64,000 bases of DNA from Knoellia sp. Soil729. GTDB taxonomy: Bacteria > Actinomycetota > Actinomycetes > Actinomycetales > Dermatophilaceae. Shown piece by piece: positions 7,547 through 15,612 of the stretch. Position numbers and translations under genes: made by a program. Within the stretch, counting starts at the first letter, position 1; every line of letters starts with the position of its first letter. The notes beneath the pieces are model-generated. The model was given only the letters and a program-made list of their open reading frames with translations. It had not been told where the DNA came from and did no database searches. The stretch lies in contig NZ_LMSA01000001.1 of assembly GCF_001427985.1 (NCBI RefSeq), positions 1,000,675 through 1,064,674 on the forward strand. Reading direction: 5' to 3'.

Positions 7547-8494
7547 TCAGCCGACGAGGATGCGGGCCAGCAGGTAGACGGGCACGGCCGTCACGAGGAC
7601 CGATGCCGCCGCCGCGGTGACCTGGCCGCGGACGCCGCGGATGGGCGGCAAGGTGCAGAGTGCGCGGCGGGTCACGTGCGCGAGCCCGGCCGCGACCGCA
7701 CCCAGGAGGAGTCCCACGAGGCCGCCCACGTCCGTGAGGACCAGCCCGGCGACGCCACCGGCACCGGCTCCGAGGAGGACGGCGAGCGGCACCATCCAGG
7801 GGCGCAACCGAGCGATGGGTGCGCCGAGGTCGGCGAGCGACGAGACCGCGAGTGCGATCCCGGCGATGAGCACCACGTCCGGGCCACCGGAGGTGCGACC
7901 GAGAGGCACGTAGGCGGCTCCGATGGTCGCGATGGCGATCCCGGCCGCGCTCACCGCCACGGACTGGGTCAGGCGTGGCCGACCGTCCTTGCGAAGCAGC
8001 TGGTGCATGAACATCACGAGCATGGCGAGCGCCACGACGACGGGGACGTTGCGCAGGTAGGGCTCGTCGGGGGTGGAGGCGACCACCACGGGCGCGAGGA
8101 CCCCGGCGACGCCGATCGCGAAGGACGAGCCGAACCGGCTCGAGGAGCCCAACAGCTCGGGCCAGCCCCACGCCAGGGCCACCCCGCCCCACGCGACTGC
8201 GGCTGCGCCCAGGGCGTGGTCGGCGGAGGTCGCAATCGCGAGCAGGACGGCGAAGAGGACCGTGGCAAGCACCAGCGTGACGCGGCGTTCGGTCGCGATG
8301 GGCGGCATGATCGGGTGCCGGCGCCGCTCCTCGCGCTGTGCTCGGCGGGCCGCGCGGGACGCCGCCACCGGCTGGATCGCGGAGGGCGCCGCCGCCTCGT
8401 CCGCCGGCTCGGCGACCGGGTCGGCGACCGGCTGCTGCACCGGCTCGCTTACAGGGTCGGTCGCATCCACGGTCGGCATCCTGTCATCACCCAT
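7547..8494 (-). CDS. Multi-spanning membrane protein with acidic N-terminal region
   Basis: 315 aa. The first about 60 residues are soluble and rich in Pro/Glu/Ala (VSEPVQQPVADPVAEPADEA), followed by RRAQREERRR. About eight hydrophobic segments follow. I do not recognise a named family. The ATG at 8494 sits 4 nt after the stop of the MoaD-like gene, so the two are co-transcribed, presumably from the glnR-moaD divergent promoter. A role with GlnR or sulfur-carrier functions is possible but not shown. Confidence 0.65.
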   Translation of the reverse strand: MGDDRMPTVDATDPVSEPVQQPVADPVAEPADEAAAPSAIQPVAASRAARRAQREERRRHPIMPPIATERRVTLVLATVLFAVLLAIATSADHALGAAAVAWGGVALAWGWPELLGSSSRFGSSFAIGVAGVLAPVVVASTPDEPYLRNVPVVVALAMLVMFMHQLLRKDGRPRLTQSVAVSAAGIAIATIGAAYVPLGRTSGGPDVVLIAGIALAVSSLADLGAPIARLRPWMVPLAVLLGAGAGGVAGLVLTDVGGLVGLLLGAVAAGLAHVTRRALCTLPPIRGVRGQVTAAAASVLVTAVPVYLLARILVG

Positions 8495-8498
8495 GGGC

Positions 8499-8771
8499 TC
8501 ATCCCCCGGCGAAGGGCGGGAGCACCTCGATGACCGTGCCCGGCTCGACCTCGGCCTCACGACCGACGGCTCGCCCGTCGACGAGCACCGAGCAGACGGC
8601 CACGACAGCGGCGAGCCCCGGGTGCGCGCCCACGGCAGCATCCAGGACGTCGCCCACCCGTGGGCCCGCCTCGAAGGTCTCCTCGGCCACCCCCGCGGCG
8701 GCTCGGGCGCCGGCCCAGTAGCGCAGGGTCACGGATCTCACGCCCCGGTGAGAGAGGTCGATCGCAGTCAT
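8499..8771 (-). CDS. MoaD/ThiS-family sulfur carrier protein
   Basis: 90 aa with a ubiquitin-like fold and the diagnostic C-terminal Gly-Gly (VLPPFAGG) that is activated as a thiocarboxylate. The sequence [20 protein letters not shown] is typical of MoaD. The partner could be molybdopterin synthase or another sulfur pathway, but no MoaE is nearby. The ATG at 8771 has AGGTGG just upstream; a GTG two codons earlier is an alternative. It is divergent from glnR with about 20 bp between the two starts. Confidence 0.8.
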   Translation of the reverse strand: MTAIDLSHRGVRSVTLRYWAGARAAAGVAEETFEAGPRVGDVLDAAVGAHPGLAAVVAVCSVLVDGRAVGREAEVEPGTVIEVLPPFAGG

Positions 8772-8778
8772 GTCCACC

Positions 8779-8784
8779 TATTCT
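8779..8784 (+). promoter_or_regulatory. -10 element for leaderless glnR
   Basis: TATTCT lies 7 nt before the ATG of glnR, the spacing expected if transcription starts at the A of the ATG. The same roughly 20 bp must also hold the start of the divergent MoaD message, so the two promoters overlap. Confidence 0.45.
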
Positions 8785-8791
8785 GTGCTGG

Positions 8792-9493
8792 ATGGCCCGA
8801 CTGTTGCTGCTGACGAACGCCTTGGCGCCGAGCGCCGAGGTGCTGCCAGCCTTGGGCCTGCTCAGCCACCATGTTCGCATCCTTCCCGCCGAGCCGACCG
8901 CCCTCATCGATGCTCCGGCCGCCGACGCGGTGCTGGTGGACGCCCGGCGCGAGCTCGCGATGGCACGTTCGCTCTGCCGGATCATCCGCACGACCGGGAT
9001 GTCCGCGCCCCTGTTCGCCGTCCTCACCGAGGGCGGGCTGGCCGGCCTGACGCCGGAGTGGGGCGTGGACGACGTCCTGCTCGACACGGCGGGGCCGGCC
9101 GAGGTCGAGGCCCGGATCAGGCTCGCGATCGCGCGTGTCCTCGAGGGTGACGGTGGCCCTGCCGACGACGTGCGAATCACGGCCGGCGTGCTCGTCATCG
9201 ACGAGGCGACCTACTCGGTCAGGCTGCGCGGTCGCGCCCTGGACCTCACCTACAAGGAGTTCGAGCTGCTCAAGTACCTCGCCCAGCATCCCGGCCGCGT
9301 CTTCACCCGCGCCCAGCTGCTGCAGGAGGTCTGGGGCTACGACTACTTCGGTGGCACGCGCACGGTGGACGTCCACGTGCGCCGTCTGCGGGCCAAGCTC
9401 GGCGCCGACCACGAGACGCTCATCGGCACGGTCCGCAACGTCGGCTACCGCTTCGTGCCCGAGGAAGCCGAGCCCGAGGTCGTGCCGTCATGA
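8792..9493 (+). CDS. glnR: GlnR-type orphan OmpR-family response regulator
   Basis: 233 aa. The receiver-like N-terminus ([20 protein letters not shown]) is close to Streptomyces GlnR as remembered. The winged-helix C-terminus contains [20 protein letters not shown] and [20 protein letters not shown]. GlnR controls nitrogen assimilation genes in actinobacteria and works without a partner kinase. The ATG at 8792 is the only start giving the canonical N-terminus. It overlaps mshD by ATGA at 9490-9493; glnR followed by mshD is also the M. tuberculosis order (Rv0818-Rv0819). Confidence 0.93.
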   Translation: MARLLLLTNALAPSAEVLPALGLLSHHVRILPAEPTALIDAPAADAVLVDARRELAMARSLCRIIRTTGMSAPLFAVLTEGGLAGLTPEWGVDDVLLDTAGPAEVEARIRLAIARVLEGDGGPADDVRITAGVLVIDEATYSVRLRGRALDLTYKEFELLKYLAQHPGRVFTRAQLLQEVWGYDYFGGTRTVDVHVRRLRAKLGADHETLIGTVRNVGYRFVPEEAEPEVVPS

Positions 9494-10407
9494 GTGCCGT
9501 CCGGCTCGACACGTCGTCGCACCTTGCCAAGAACCTCGCAGCATCCGTCCTTGCCTTGGTGGGGCGAGCCGCTGACGTCGACGGTGTCGAGGCGATCTCG
9601 GAGGCGTTCCGGCTCGCACTGACCTCACCGCACGCCTCGGTCACCCACGTCGTTGCGTATGCCGGTGAGCCCGGTTCCCGTGCCGTCGCCGGGTATGCCG
9701 TCCGCGATGCTCCCGGGTCGGCCGAGCTCGTCGTCGATCCCGAGACGCGCCGGCAGGGGGTGGGGCGTGCCCTGCTGGGCGAGCTGCTCGACGGCGGGGC
9801 ACAGGGCGTGTGGGCCCACGGCGACCTGCCGGCCGCGCAGGGCCTGGCCGCCGACACCGGGCTGGTGTCGACCCGTGAGCTGCACGTGATGAGCAGACCG
9901 CTGTCCGGGACGGACGCCGTGGATCCCCCTCTGCCCGAGGGCTTCTCGGTGCGAGCCTTCGACCCGGGCCGCGACGAGCAGGCCTGGCTCGAGGTCAACG
10001 GACTGGCGTTCGCCAGCCACCCGGAGCAGGGCTCGATCACCCTCGAGGACCTCCGGGAGCGCATGGCGCAGGACTGGTTCGACCCGGCCGGCTTCCTCCT
10101 CGTCGAGGACACCACGGCCACCTCCGATGGCGGCGGGCATCCTCTCGCGGCCTTCCACTGGACCAAGCGCGAACCCGAGTCACGCACAGGAGAGGTTTAC
10201 GTCGTGGGCGTGCACCCGGCATACCAGGGTCGTGGTCTTGCGGGACCGCTGACGGGACTCGGCACGGCGCACCTCGCCCGTGAGGGATGCACCGAGGTGG
10301 AGCTCTACGTCGACGGTGACAACACGCGGGCGCTCGCGACCTACCGCCGCGCGGGGTTCGAGGACACCGCCATCCACGTCGTCTACGGGCGACCGAGCGC
10401 GCCGTAG
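9490..10407 (+). CDS. mshD: Mycothiol synthase
   Basis: 305 aa with two tandem GNAT acetyltransferase domains. The N-terminal one has [20 protein letters not shown] and the C-terminal, active one has [20 protein letters not shown]. MshD acetylates Cys-GlcN-Ins to give mycothiol, the actinobacterial glutathione substitute. Translation is coupled to glnR through an ATGA overlap. Length and domain order match the family. Confidence 0.93.
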   Translation: MSAVRLDTSSHLAKNLAASVLALVGRAADVDGVEAISEAFRLALTSPHASVTHVVAYAGEPGSRAVAGYAVRDAPGSAELVVDPETRRQGVGRALLGELLDGGAQGVWAHGDLPAAQGLAADTGLVSTRELHVMSRPLSGTDAVDPPLPEGFSVRAFDPGRDEQAWLEVNGLAFASHPEQGSITLEDLRERMAQDWFDPAGFLLVEDTTATSDGGGHPLAAFHWTKREPESRTGEVYVVGVHPAYQGRGLAGPLTGLGTAHLAREGCTEVELYVDGDNTRALATYRRAGFEDTAIHVVYGRPSAP

Positions 10408-10410
10408 AGT
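10405..10410 (+). promoter_or_regulatory. -10-like element before the MurJ gene
   Basis: TAGAGT at 10405-10410 would start transcription near 10417. This argues against the GTG at 10411 as start of the flippase gene and supports the GTG at 10453, which has GGGAG 9 nt upstream. Confidence 0.4.
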
Positions 10411-10452
10411 GTGGCGGTCCCACCAGAGGCCACCCGTGAGGGAGCACCACCC

Positions 10453-12123
10453 GTGACCGAGACCCGACCCGAGGGCGCCGAAGCCGACCCCGAAGGCGCG
10501 GCCAGCAGGAGCGGTGATGACGTCGCCCGCAACAGCGCCATCATGGCGATCGGGACGTTCGGGTCGCGCGTGCTGGGCTTCATCCGTACCGCGATGCTCT
10601 CCGGTGTCGTCGTGCTGGCGGCCTACAACTCGTTCACGATCGCGAACTCCCTGCCGACGCAGCTCTACGTCCTCATCAACGGTGGGCTCATCTCGGCGCT
10701 GCTCATCCCGCAGCTCACCAAGGCGATGATGCGCAAGGACGGCGGGCAGGACTTCAGCGACCGGCTCATCACCTTGTGCCTGCTCGTCCTCGGCGGCTTC
10801 ACCCTGCTCTGCCTCGTCGCCACGCCGTGGATCATCGACTGGCTGACCAAGGCGGACTCGGGGGCCGACTTCGTCAACCTCACGACGTTCATGGCCTACA
10901 TCTGTGTCCCGCAGCTGTTCTTCTACGGCCTCTACTCGGTGCTCGGACAGGTGCTCAACGCACGGGGCAACTTCCTGGCCTACGCGTGGGCGCCCGCTTG
11001 GGCCAACGTCATCCAGATTGTCGGTCTCGCCTGGTTCATCTGGCAGTGGGGCAAGCAGGGCAGTGTCTCCGGTTGGACGACCGAGATGGTCCTCGTCCTC
11101 GGCGTGAGCACCACTCTGGGCATCGCCGTCCAGGGGCTGTGCCTCGTCTGGCCGCTGTGGCGCTCGGGCTTCCGCTACCGGCCGCGCTTCGGCTGGCGCG
11201 GCTACGGCTTCGCCGAGATGTCGAAGATGACCGGGTGGACCGTCGCGGCCCTGGTCATCTCGCAGGCCTACGGCTTCATCAGCACGGCCGTCATGTCGCC
11301 CAGTGACAGCATGGGCAAGGGCGTGCCCGGCAACGGTGTCATGGCCTGGGCCTACACGATCTACATCCTCCCGCACTCGATCATCACGACGTCGGTCGTC
11401 AGCGCCCTGTTCCCCGCCATGTCCCGCGCCCACCAGGAGGGCGACCTCGCCGGGATGCGACGGCGTGTCGTCAGCGGGATGACGAGCCCGGCGGTGCTCC
11501 TCATCCCCGCAACGGCGGCCTTCATCGCGCTGGGCCGGCCGCTGGCCAAGACGCTCTTCCCCGGGTCGGCCTACATCCCGAGCAAGGGGATCGACGAGGC
11601 CGGCGACGTCGCCCTGGTCCTCGCCCTCATGGCGTTCGGGCTGCTGCCGTTCGGCATCACCGCGATCAAGCAGCGCTACTGCTTCGCCCGCGGGGACGGC
11701 TGGCTGAACTTCTGGCTCGTGGGCGTGATGACCGCGGTCAACCTCACTGCCTGCGCCGTCGCAGCCTGGATGGTGCCCGCCAAGTACGTCGTCGCGACGA
11801 TCGCCGCGGGGGCCACCATCGCCAACATCGTCTCCGCCGCAGCGTTCCTCGTCGTGGCCCGCCGGCAGCTCGACGGGCTCGGCTTCGCCCGGGTCTCCCG
11901 GCTCTGGGTGCGCGTCACCGTCGCCGCCGTCGTCGCTGGTGTGGGCGGTTGGGCCGTGGCCAGCTTGGTCTCCGACCCCGGCAGCGCCTACGTCGTCCAG
12001 GCGCTCTCGCTCGCCGCCGGTGGCGCCGTCATGGCCGTCCTCTACGTCGCCGGGGCCAAGGTCATGCGGATCACCGAGGTCGACGAGATGCTGGCGCCCG
12101 TCCGGCGCCGCCTGCCCTTCTAG
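10453..12123 (+). CDS. murJ: MurJ/MviN-family lipid II flippase
   Basis: 556 aa integral membrane protein with about 14 hydrophobic helices. The N-terminal FGSRVLGFIRTAMLSGVVV and NSLPTQLYVLINGGLISALL are the TM1-TM2 signature of MurJ. It should move lipid-linked peptidoglycan precursor across the membrane. The start is taken at GTG 10453 rather than 10411. It faces the ATP-grasp, FemX and racemase genes, so four likely peptidoglycan genes sit together. No kinase-like C-terminal extension of the mycobacterial MviN type is seen. Confidence 0.85.
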   Translation: MTETRPEGAEADPEGAASRSGDDVARNSAIMAIGTFGSRVLGFIRTAMLSGVVVLAAYNSFTIANSLPTQLYVLINGGLISALLIPQLTKAMMRKDGGQDFSDRLITLCLLVLGGFTLLCLVATPWIIDWLTKADSGADFVNLTTFMAYICVPQLFFYGLYSVLGQVLNARGNFLAYAWAPAWANVIQIVGLAWFIWQWGKQGSVSGWTTEMVLVLGVSTTLGIAVQGLCLVWPLWRSGFRYRPRFGWRGYGFAEMSKMTGWTVAALVISQAYGFISTAVMSPSDSMGKGVPGNGVMAWAYTIYILPHSIITTSVVSALFPAMSRAHQEGDLAGMRRRVVSGMTSPAVLLIPATAAFIALGRPLAKTLFPGSAYIPSKGIDEAGDVALVLALMAFGLLPFGITAIKQRYCFARGDGWLNFWLVGVMTAVNLTACAVAAWMVPAKYVVATIAAGATIANIVSAAAFLVVARRQLDGLGFARVSRLWVRVTVAAVVAGVGGWAVASLVSDPGSAYVVQALSLAAGGAVMAVLYVAGAKVMRITEVDEMLAPVRRRLPF

Positions 12124-12147
12124 TCACCGAGTCGCACACTCCCTGGG

Positions 12148-13467
12148 TCAGCGGCGCCGGGGGATGTCGCTGTCCGCGGGCTCGCCACCGGGGTGGAACG
12201 CCGCCTCGGGGTCGTAGTACTGGTGGAACTTGCGGTCGTAGCTCACGCCGGCTGCGAGGATCTTGGCCCACCGCACCGGGTTTCGTTCGGCGCGGTAGTG
12301 CAGCGGGTTGCGCATGCCACCGGCCTTGAGGACCCTGTGGACGCGCGCCCACAGGTCGGGGTGACGTGCGAGCGCCCACTTGATCGTGCGCACCGGGACC
12401 ACCGAGTAGACCGTCTCGGTGTCGGCCTCGACGAGCTCGAACTCTTCGGGCAGGTTGTCGTGGACGTACTCGTCGACGTACCACCGCACCGCGTTGAAGC
12501 CGGTCCCCGTGACGTAGTAGTTCGAGCGGCCCAGCCGCGGGTTGAGCTCGAAGAACTTGCTCTTGCCGTCGCGCGGGTCGTACTTGAGGTCGAAGTTCGC
12601 GTAGCCGACCCACTTGAGCTCGGCCAGCAGGCGCACGGCCTCGTCGACGATCTCCCGGTTCTGTCCCGTGAGGATCGCGGCCGGCACCCCGAGCAGCCCG
12701 GGCGAGTGCTCCTCGATGAGCGTGCGGCCGTAGGACGCGAACCGGACCTGGGAGTTCCTGTCGCAGTAGCAGGTGAGGATCCGCATGCCCGTGTCGTCGC
12801 CCGGGATCATGTCCTGCAGGATCAGCTTGGCCCGGTAGCCGGACCCGGAGATGCGGTCGAGCAGGTCGCGAAGCTCGTCGGCCGACGCCACCTCGTGCAC
12901 CTTGGCCTGGCCCTCGAACGTCACCGTGTTCCACGCGCGTGGCGCGGTGGGCTTGAGGATTCTCGGATAGCCGGTCTCGGGCACCAGCCTTGCGTATGCC
13001 GTGCCGTCACCTTCGTCGGCCATGTCGATGATCGTCGTGGTCGGGATCGAAACGCCGACCTTCATCGCGACCTCGGCGAAGGTGTGCTTGCGGGTGGCGA
13101 TCTCGAGAGGCCCGGAGCCGACGTAGGGCACCTTCCACGACTCGTCGAGCTGCTCCCGCATGGCGTCGATGACGTCGACCAGGGAGTCCGAGGTCGCGAG
13201 CAGGATCTTGGGCTGGGAGAGGCCGGCGAAGTCCGGCCCCTGCAGCGTCGCGGCCAGAACGGCGGGGTCGTGGGCGTCGGAGCAGTGGACGACCTCGAGG
13301 ATCGCCGAGTTGTCGACGACCCACGACGTGGCACCGGTGACGACGAGCGACTTCACGCCGTAGGCCTCGTGGAAGGCCCGCACGAGGGAGTAGCCGCCGA
13401 CATGCGCGCCGATGACCACGGGGACGAACGGCTGGTCCGCGATGGACTCAAAGGACTTGGGGGACAA
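12148..13467 (-). CDS. ATP-grasp carboxylate-amine ligase, D-Asp ligase-like
   Basis: 439 aa. ATP-grasp features: RILKPTAPRAWNTVTFEG (lysine of the nucleotide site) near residue 170, and YANFDLKYDP with FFELNPRLGRSNYYVTGTG near 310, giving the metal-binding E-x-N-P-R. Size and context match the D-aspartate ligase (Asl) group that adds a D-amino acid to the stem peptide. The immediate partners are a FemX-like transferase and an Asp/Glu racemase. The start is a TTG at 13467, 13 nt after the femX stop, with GAGG at 4 nt. Substrate identity is inference; other peptide ligases share the fold. Confidence 0.75.
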   Translation of the reverse strand: MSPKSFESIADQPFVPVVIGAHVGGYSLVRAFHEAYGVKSLVVTGATSWVVDNSAILEVVHCSDAHDPAVLAATLQGPDFAGLSQPKILLATSDSLVDVIDAMREQLDESWKVPYVGSGPLEIATRKHTFAEVAMKVGVSIPTTTIIDMADEGDGTAYARLVPETGYPRILKPTAPRAWNTVTFEGQAKVHEVASADELRDLLDRISGSGYRAKLILQDMIPGDDTGMRILTCYCDRNSQVRFASYGRTLIEEHSPGLLGVPAAILTGQNREIVDEAVRLLAELKWVGYANFDLKYDPRDGKSKFFELNPRLGRSNYYVTGTGFNAVRWYVDEYVHDNLPEEFELVEADTETVYSVVPVRTIKWALARHPDLWARVHRVLKAGGMRNPLHYRAERNPVRWAKILAAGVSYDRKFHQYYDPEAAFHPGGEPADSDIPRRR

Positions 13468-13480
13468 GGGACCTCAGCCT

Positions 13481-14707
13481 TCAGCGGCGCTTGTAGAGCT
13501 TGACGGCCAGGTCGATGAGCCGACCGGCGAGGGGACGGAGCTGCGTGGTGAACTCACCGGCATACTCACGTCGTTCCGGGTTCCACTGGCGCTTGAACTC
13601 CTCGAGCCCTTCGGAGGCGTCGATGCCGCCGAAGTCGAAGCTCGTCACGCCCTTGGCCGCCGCGTCCTGCATGATCCGCCAGACCATGAGGTAGTTCGGG
13701 CGCAGGTTGCGGTGCTCGTCGGACGACGCGGCATACAGGTAGGAACCACGGGTGCCGCAGGTCGCGAAGACCGAGCCGGCGAGGTACTGCCCGTCCGGAT
13801 GCTGCGCGTGCGAGGCCTCGAACTCGGCCGCGGACGCCTCGTTCTTCTCGATGCTCTCCTCGAGACCCGCGACCTGCCGGTCGGCCTTCTCGGAGGGGTA
13901 CTTCTCGCGCTTGGCCTGAGCCTTCCCGAGCTGGGAGCGCAAGTCCTCGACCTTGGCGCGTGCCGCCTCGGCCGCCGCGCCGTGGTCGAGCTTGACGAGG
14001 GAGATGACGATGTCGTCGGTCGGTGAGAGGACGTCGTAGAGGGTCGTGAAGTACTCCATGCTGCGGATGCCGAAGCCGTCACGCGCACCGGTCGTCTTCA
14101 TGAGCTCGTAGAACGCGGGGATCTTGTCGCGGCCCACGGACTCGTAGACGAGGCCGGACTTCTCTGCCTTGCGGATGGACTGGCGGGTGCCCTGCGTCAG
14201 GTCCTTGTGCAGGGCCTCGAGGTCGCTGATGTCCGTGACCATGCGCAGCGCCGGCTGGGCGAGCGTCTTGGCGGCGTCCTCGCCCGGGTCCGTGCGAGTG
14301 AAGCCACGCGACTCCAGCGCCGGACGGATGTCGGGGTTGTCGATGCGCACCGCGGGGTCGAGGCGCAGGAGGACGCCGCGGTTCTCCTTGGCGACACGGG
14401 TCACCTCGGCCAGCAGGGCGTCGACTGACTCACCGTCGGCCCAGTCGACGACGAACCCACGCGGGCAGTAGGCCAGGGCCATCGGCACGACAGGAGTGCG
14501 GCGGAAGAGGATCAGCGCGGCACCCGTGACCTCGTCAGCACCGTCGGCCCCGGCGCCGGGCCGGCCCACGGCGACGGTGCGCCAGGTCCAGCCGGTGTGC
14601 TCCTTCTCCCTACCCCAGGGCGTGGTCTGCATGAGGTGCCCGTTGGGGTGGTCACGAACGAAGTCGTCGTGCTCACGGTCGGTGAGGGTGAGGGCCTGCA
14701 GTGACAC
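13481..14707 (-). CDS. FemX/FemAB-family peptidoglycan aminoacyltransferase
   Basis: 408 aa. FemABX proteins transfer amino acids from aminoacyl-tRNA to lipid II to build the cross-bridge. Seen: the N-terminal HLMQTTPWGREKEHTGW, the LTQGTRQSIRKAEKSGLVYE tRNA/lipid region, and a charged coiled-coil insert (about residues 250-310, RAKVEDLRSQLGKAQAKREK) matching the tRNA arm of Fem proteins. The C-terminal GNAT part has DFGGIDASEGLEEFKRQWNP. GTG start at 14707 with GGAG 5 nt before it. It is co-transcribed with the ATP-grasp gene. Confidence 0.87.
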   Translation of the reverse strand: MSLQALTLTDREHDDFVRDHPNGHLMQTTPWGREKEHTGWTWRTVAVGRPGAGADGADEVTGAALILFRRTPVVPMALAYCPRGFVVDWADGESVDALLAEVTRVAKENRGVLLRLDPAVRIDNPDIRPALESRGFTRTDPGEDAAKTLAQPALRMVTDISDLEALHKDLTQGTRQSIRKAEKSGLVYESVGRDKIPAFYELMKTTGARDGFGIRSMEYFTTLYDVLSPTDDIVISLVKLDHGAAAEAARAKVEDLRSQLGKAQAKREKYPSEKADRQVAGLEESIEKNEASAAEFEASHAQHPDGQYLAGSVFATCGTRGSYLYAASSDEHRNLRPNYLMVWRIMQDAAAKGVTSFDFGGIDASEGLEEFKRQWNPERREYAGEFTTQLRPLAGRLIDLAVKLYKRR

Positions 14708-14763
14708 GGAGCTCCTAGGTCAGGCTGGTCAGGGTCGCCCGGAGTCTATCCGCGACACGAAGT

Positions 14764-14820
14764 TCTCACTTCGCTTGGCAGCGGCGGTCAGGCGAAGTGA
14801 GAGAAACCCACTTCAGGCGG
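14764..14820. repeat. Dispersed palindrome family B, copy 2
   Basis: Arms TCTCACTTCGC (14764-14774) and GCGAAGTGAGA (14792-14802) are followed by AACCCACTTCAGGCGG, as in copy 1 at 3970-4027. The centre differs from copy 1. Here the element lies between divergent genes (FemX and racemase), so it is unlikely to be a simple terminator. Confidence 0.85.
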
Positions 14821-14858
14821 CAAAGTTGAGGCGGGCGGGGCGGGGTTAGGCTCGAAGC

Positions 14859-15566
14859 GTGCGCAACGAACCGGTGGGAATCCTCGGCGGAGTCGGCCCC
14901 ATGGCCACCGTCTACTTCATGCAGCGCATCCTCGAGATGACCGACGCGGGCCGCGACCAGGACCACCTCGACATGCTCGTGTGGAACCACGCGAGCATCC
15001 CGGACCGCACGGCCTACATCGTCGGGGACAGCGACCAGTCCCCCGGCCCGGTGATGGCGGAGGACGCGCGCGCCCTCGAGCGCGCCGGGGCCACCTTCAT
15101 CGCCATCCCCTGCAACACCGCACGTGCCTTCCTCGACGAGGTCCAGCAGGCGGTCGCGATCGACGTGCTCGACATCGTCGCCGAGACGGTCTCCGCGGCG
15201 CAGGAGGCCGTCCCCGACCTCACGACCATGGGCATCCTCGCCACTGACGGCACCCTGCGCTCCCGGATCTACCACGACACGGCGAGCGCCCGCGGCATCA
15301 AGCCGGTCGAGCCGGACGACGTCGTCCAGAAGGACGTCATGTCGATGATCTATGACGGCGTCAAGGCCGGTATGCCGGTCTCCCGCGACCGCTTCGACGC
15401 TGCAGTCGAGCACCTGCGCGGCAAGGGTGCCCAGGCGGTCGTGCTGGGCTGCACCGAGCTGTCGATCCTCCAGACCGACCTCGAGGTCGACGAGCCCGAC
15501 GTCATCGACTCGCTCGACGCGCTGGCCGCCCGCACGGTCACCCTGGCCGGGGGTCGGTTGCGGTGA
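14859..15566 (+). CDS. Aspartate/glutamate racemase family protein
   Basis: 235 aa. Family marks: [19 protein letters not shown] at the N-terminus, first catalytic cysteine in [12 protein letters not shown] and second in [11 protein letters not shown]. It should interconvert L- and D-Asp (or Glu) without cofactor. It is not the MurI type by sequence feel; the GVGPMAT start is typical of aspartate racemases. Divergent from FemX and the ATP-grasp ligase, it probably supplies their D-amino acid. Start GTG 14859. Confidence 0.87.
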   Translation: MRNEPVGILGGVGPMATVYFMQRILEMTDAGRDQDHLDMLVWNHASIPDRTAYIVGDSDQSPGPVMAEDARALERAGATFIAIPCNTARAFLDEVQQAVAIDVLDIVAETVSAAQEAVPDLTTMGILATDGTLRSRIYHDTASARGIKPVEPDDVVQKDVMSMIYDGVKAGMPVSRDRFDAAVEHLRGKGAQAVVLGCTELSILQTDLEVDEPDVIDSLDALAARTVTLAGGRLR

Positions 15567-15612
15567 CCGGCTCCGTCGCCCACCGAACACCACGAACTGC
15601 CACGATGAAGGC

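Noticed and set aside
15567..15612. PHO box before ppk
   Set aside because: GTTCG-like words occur on the minus strand but not the 11-bp direct repeat of GTTCACC seen before pstS.
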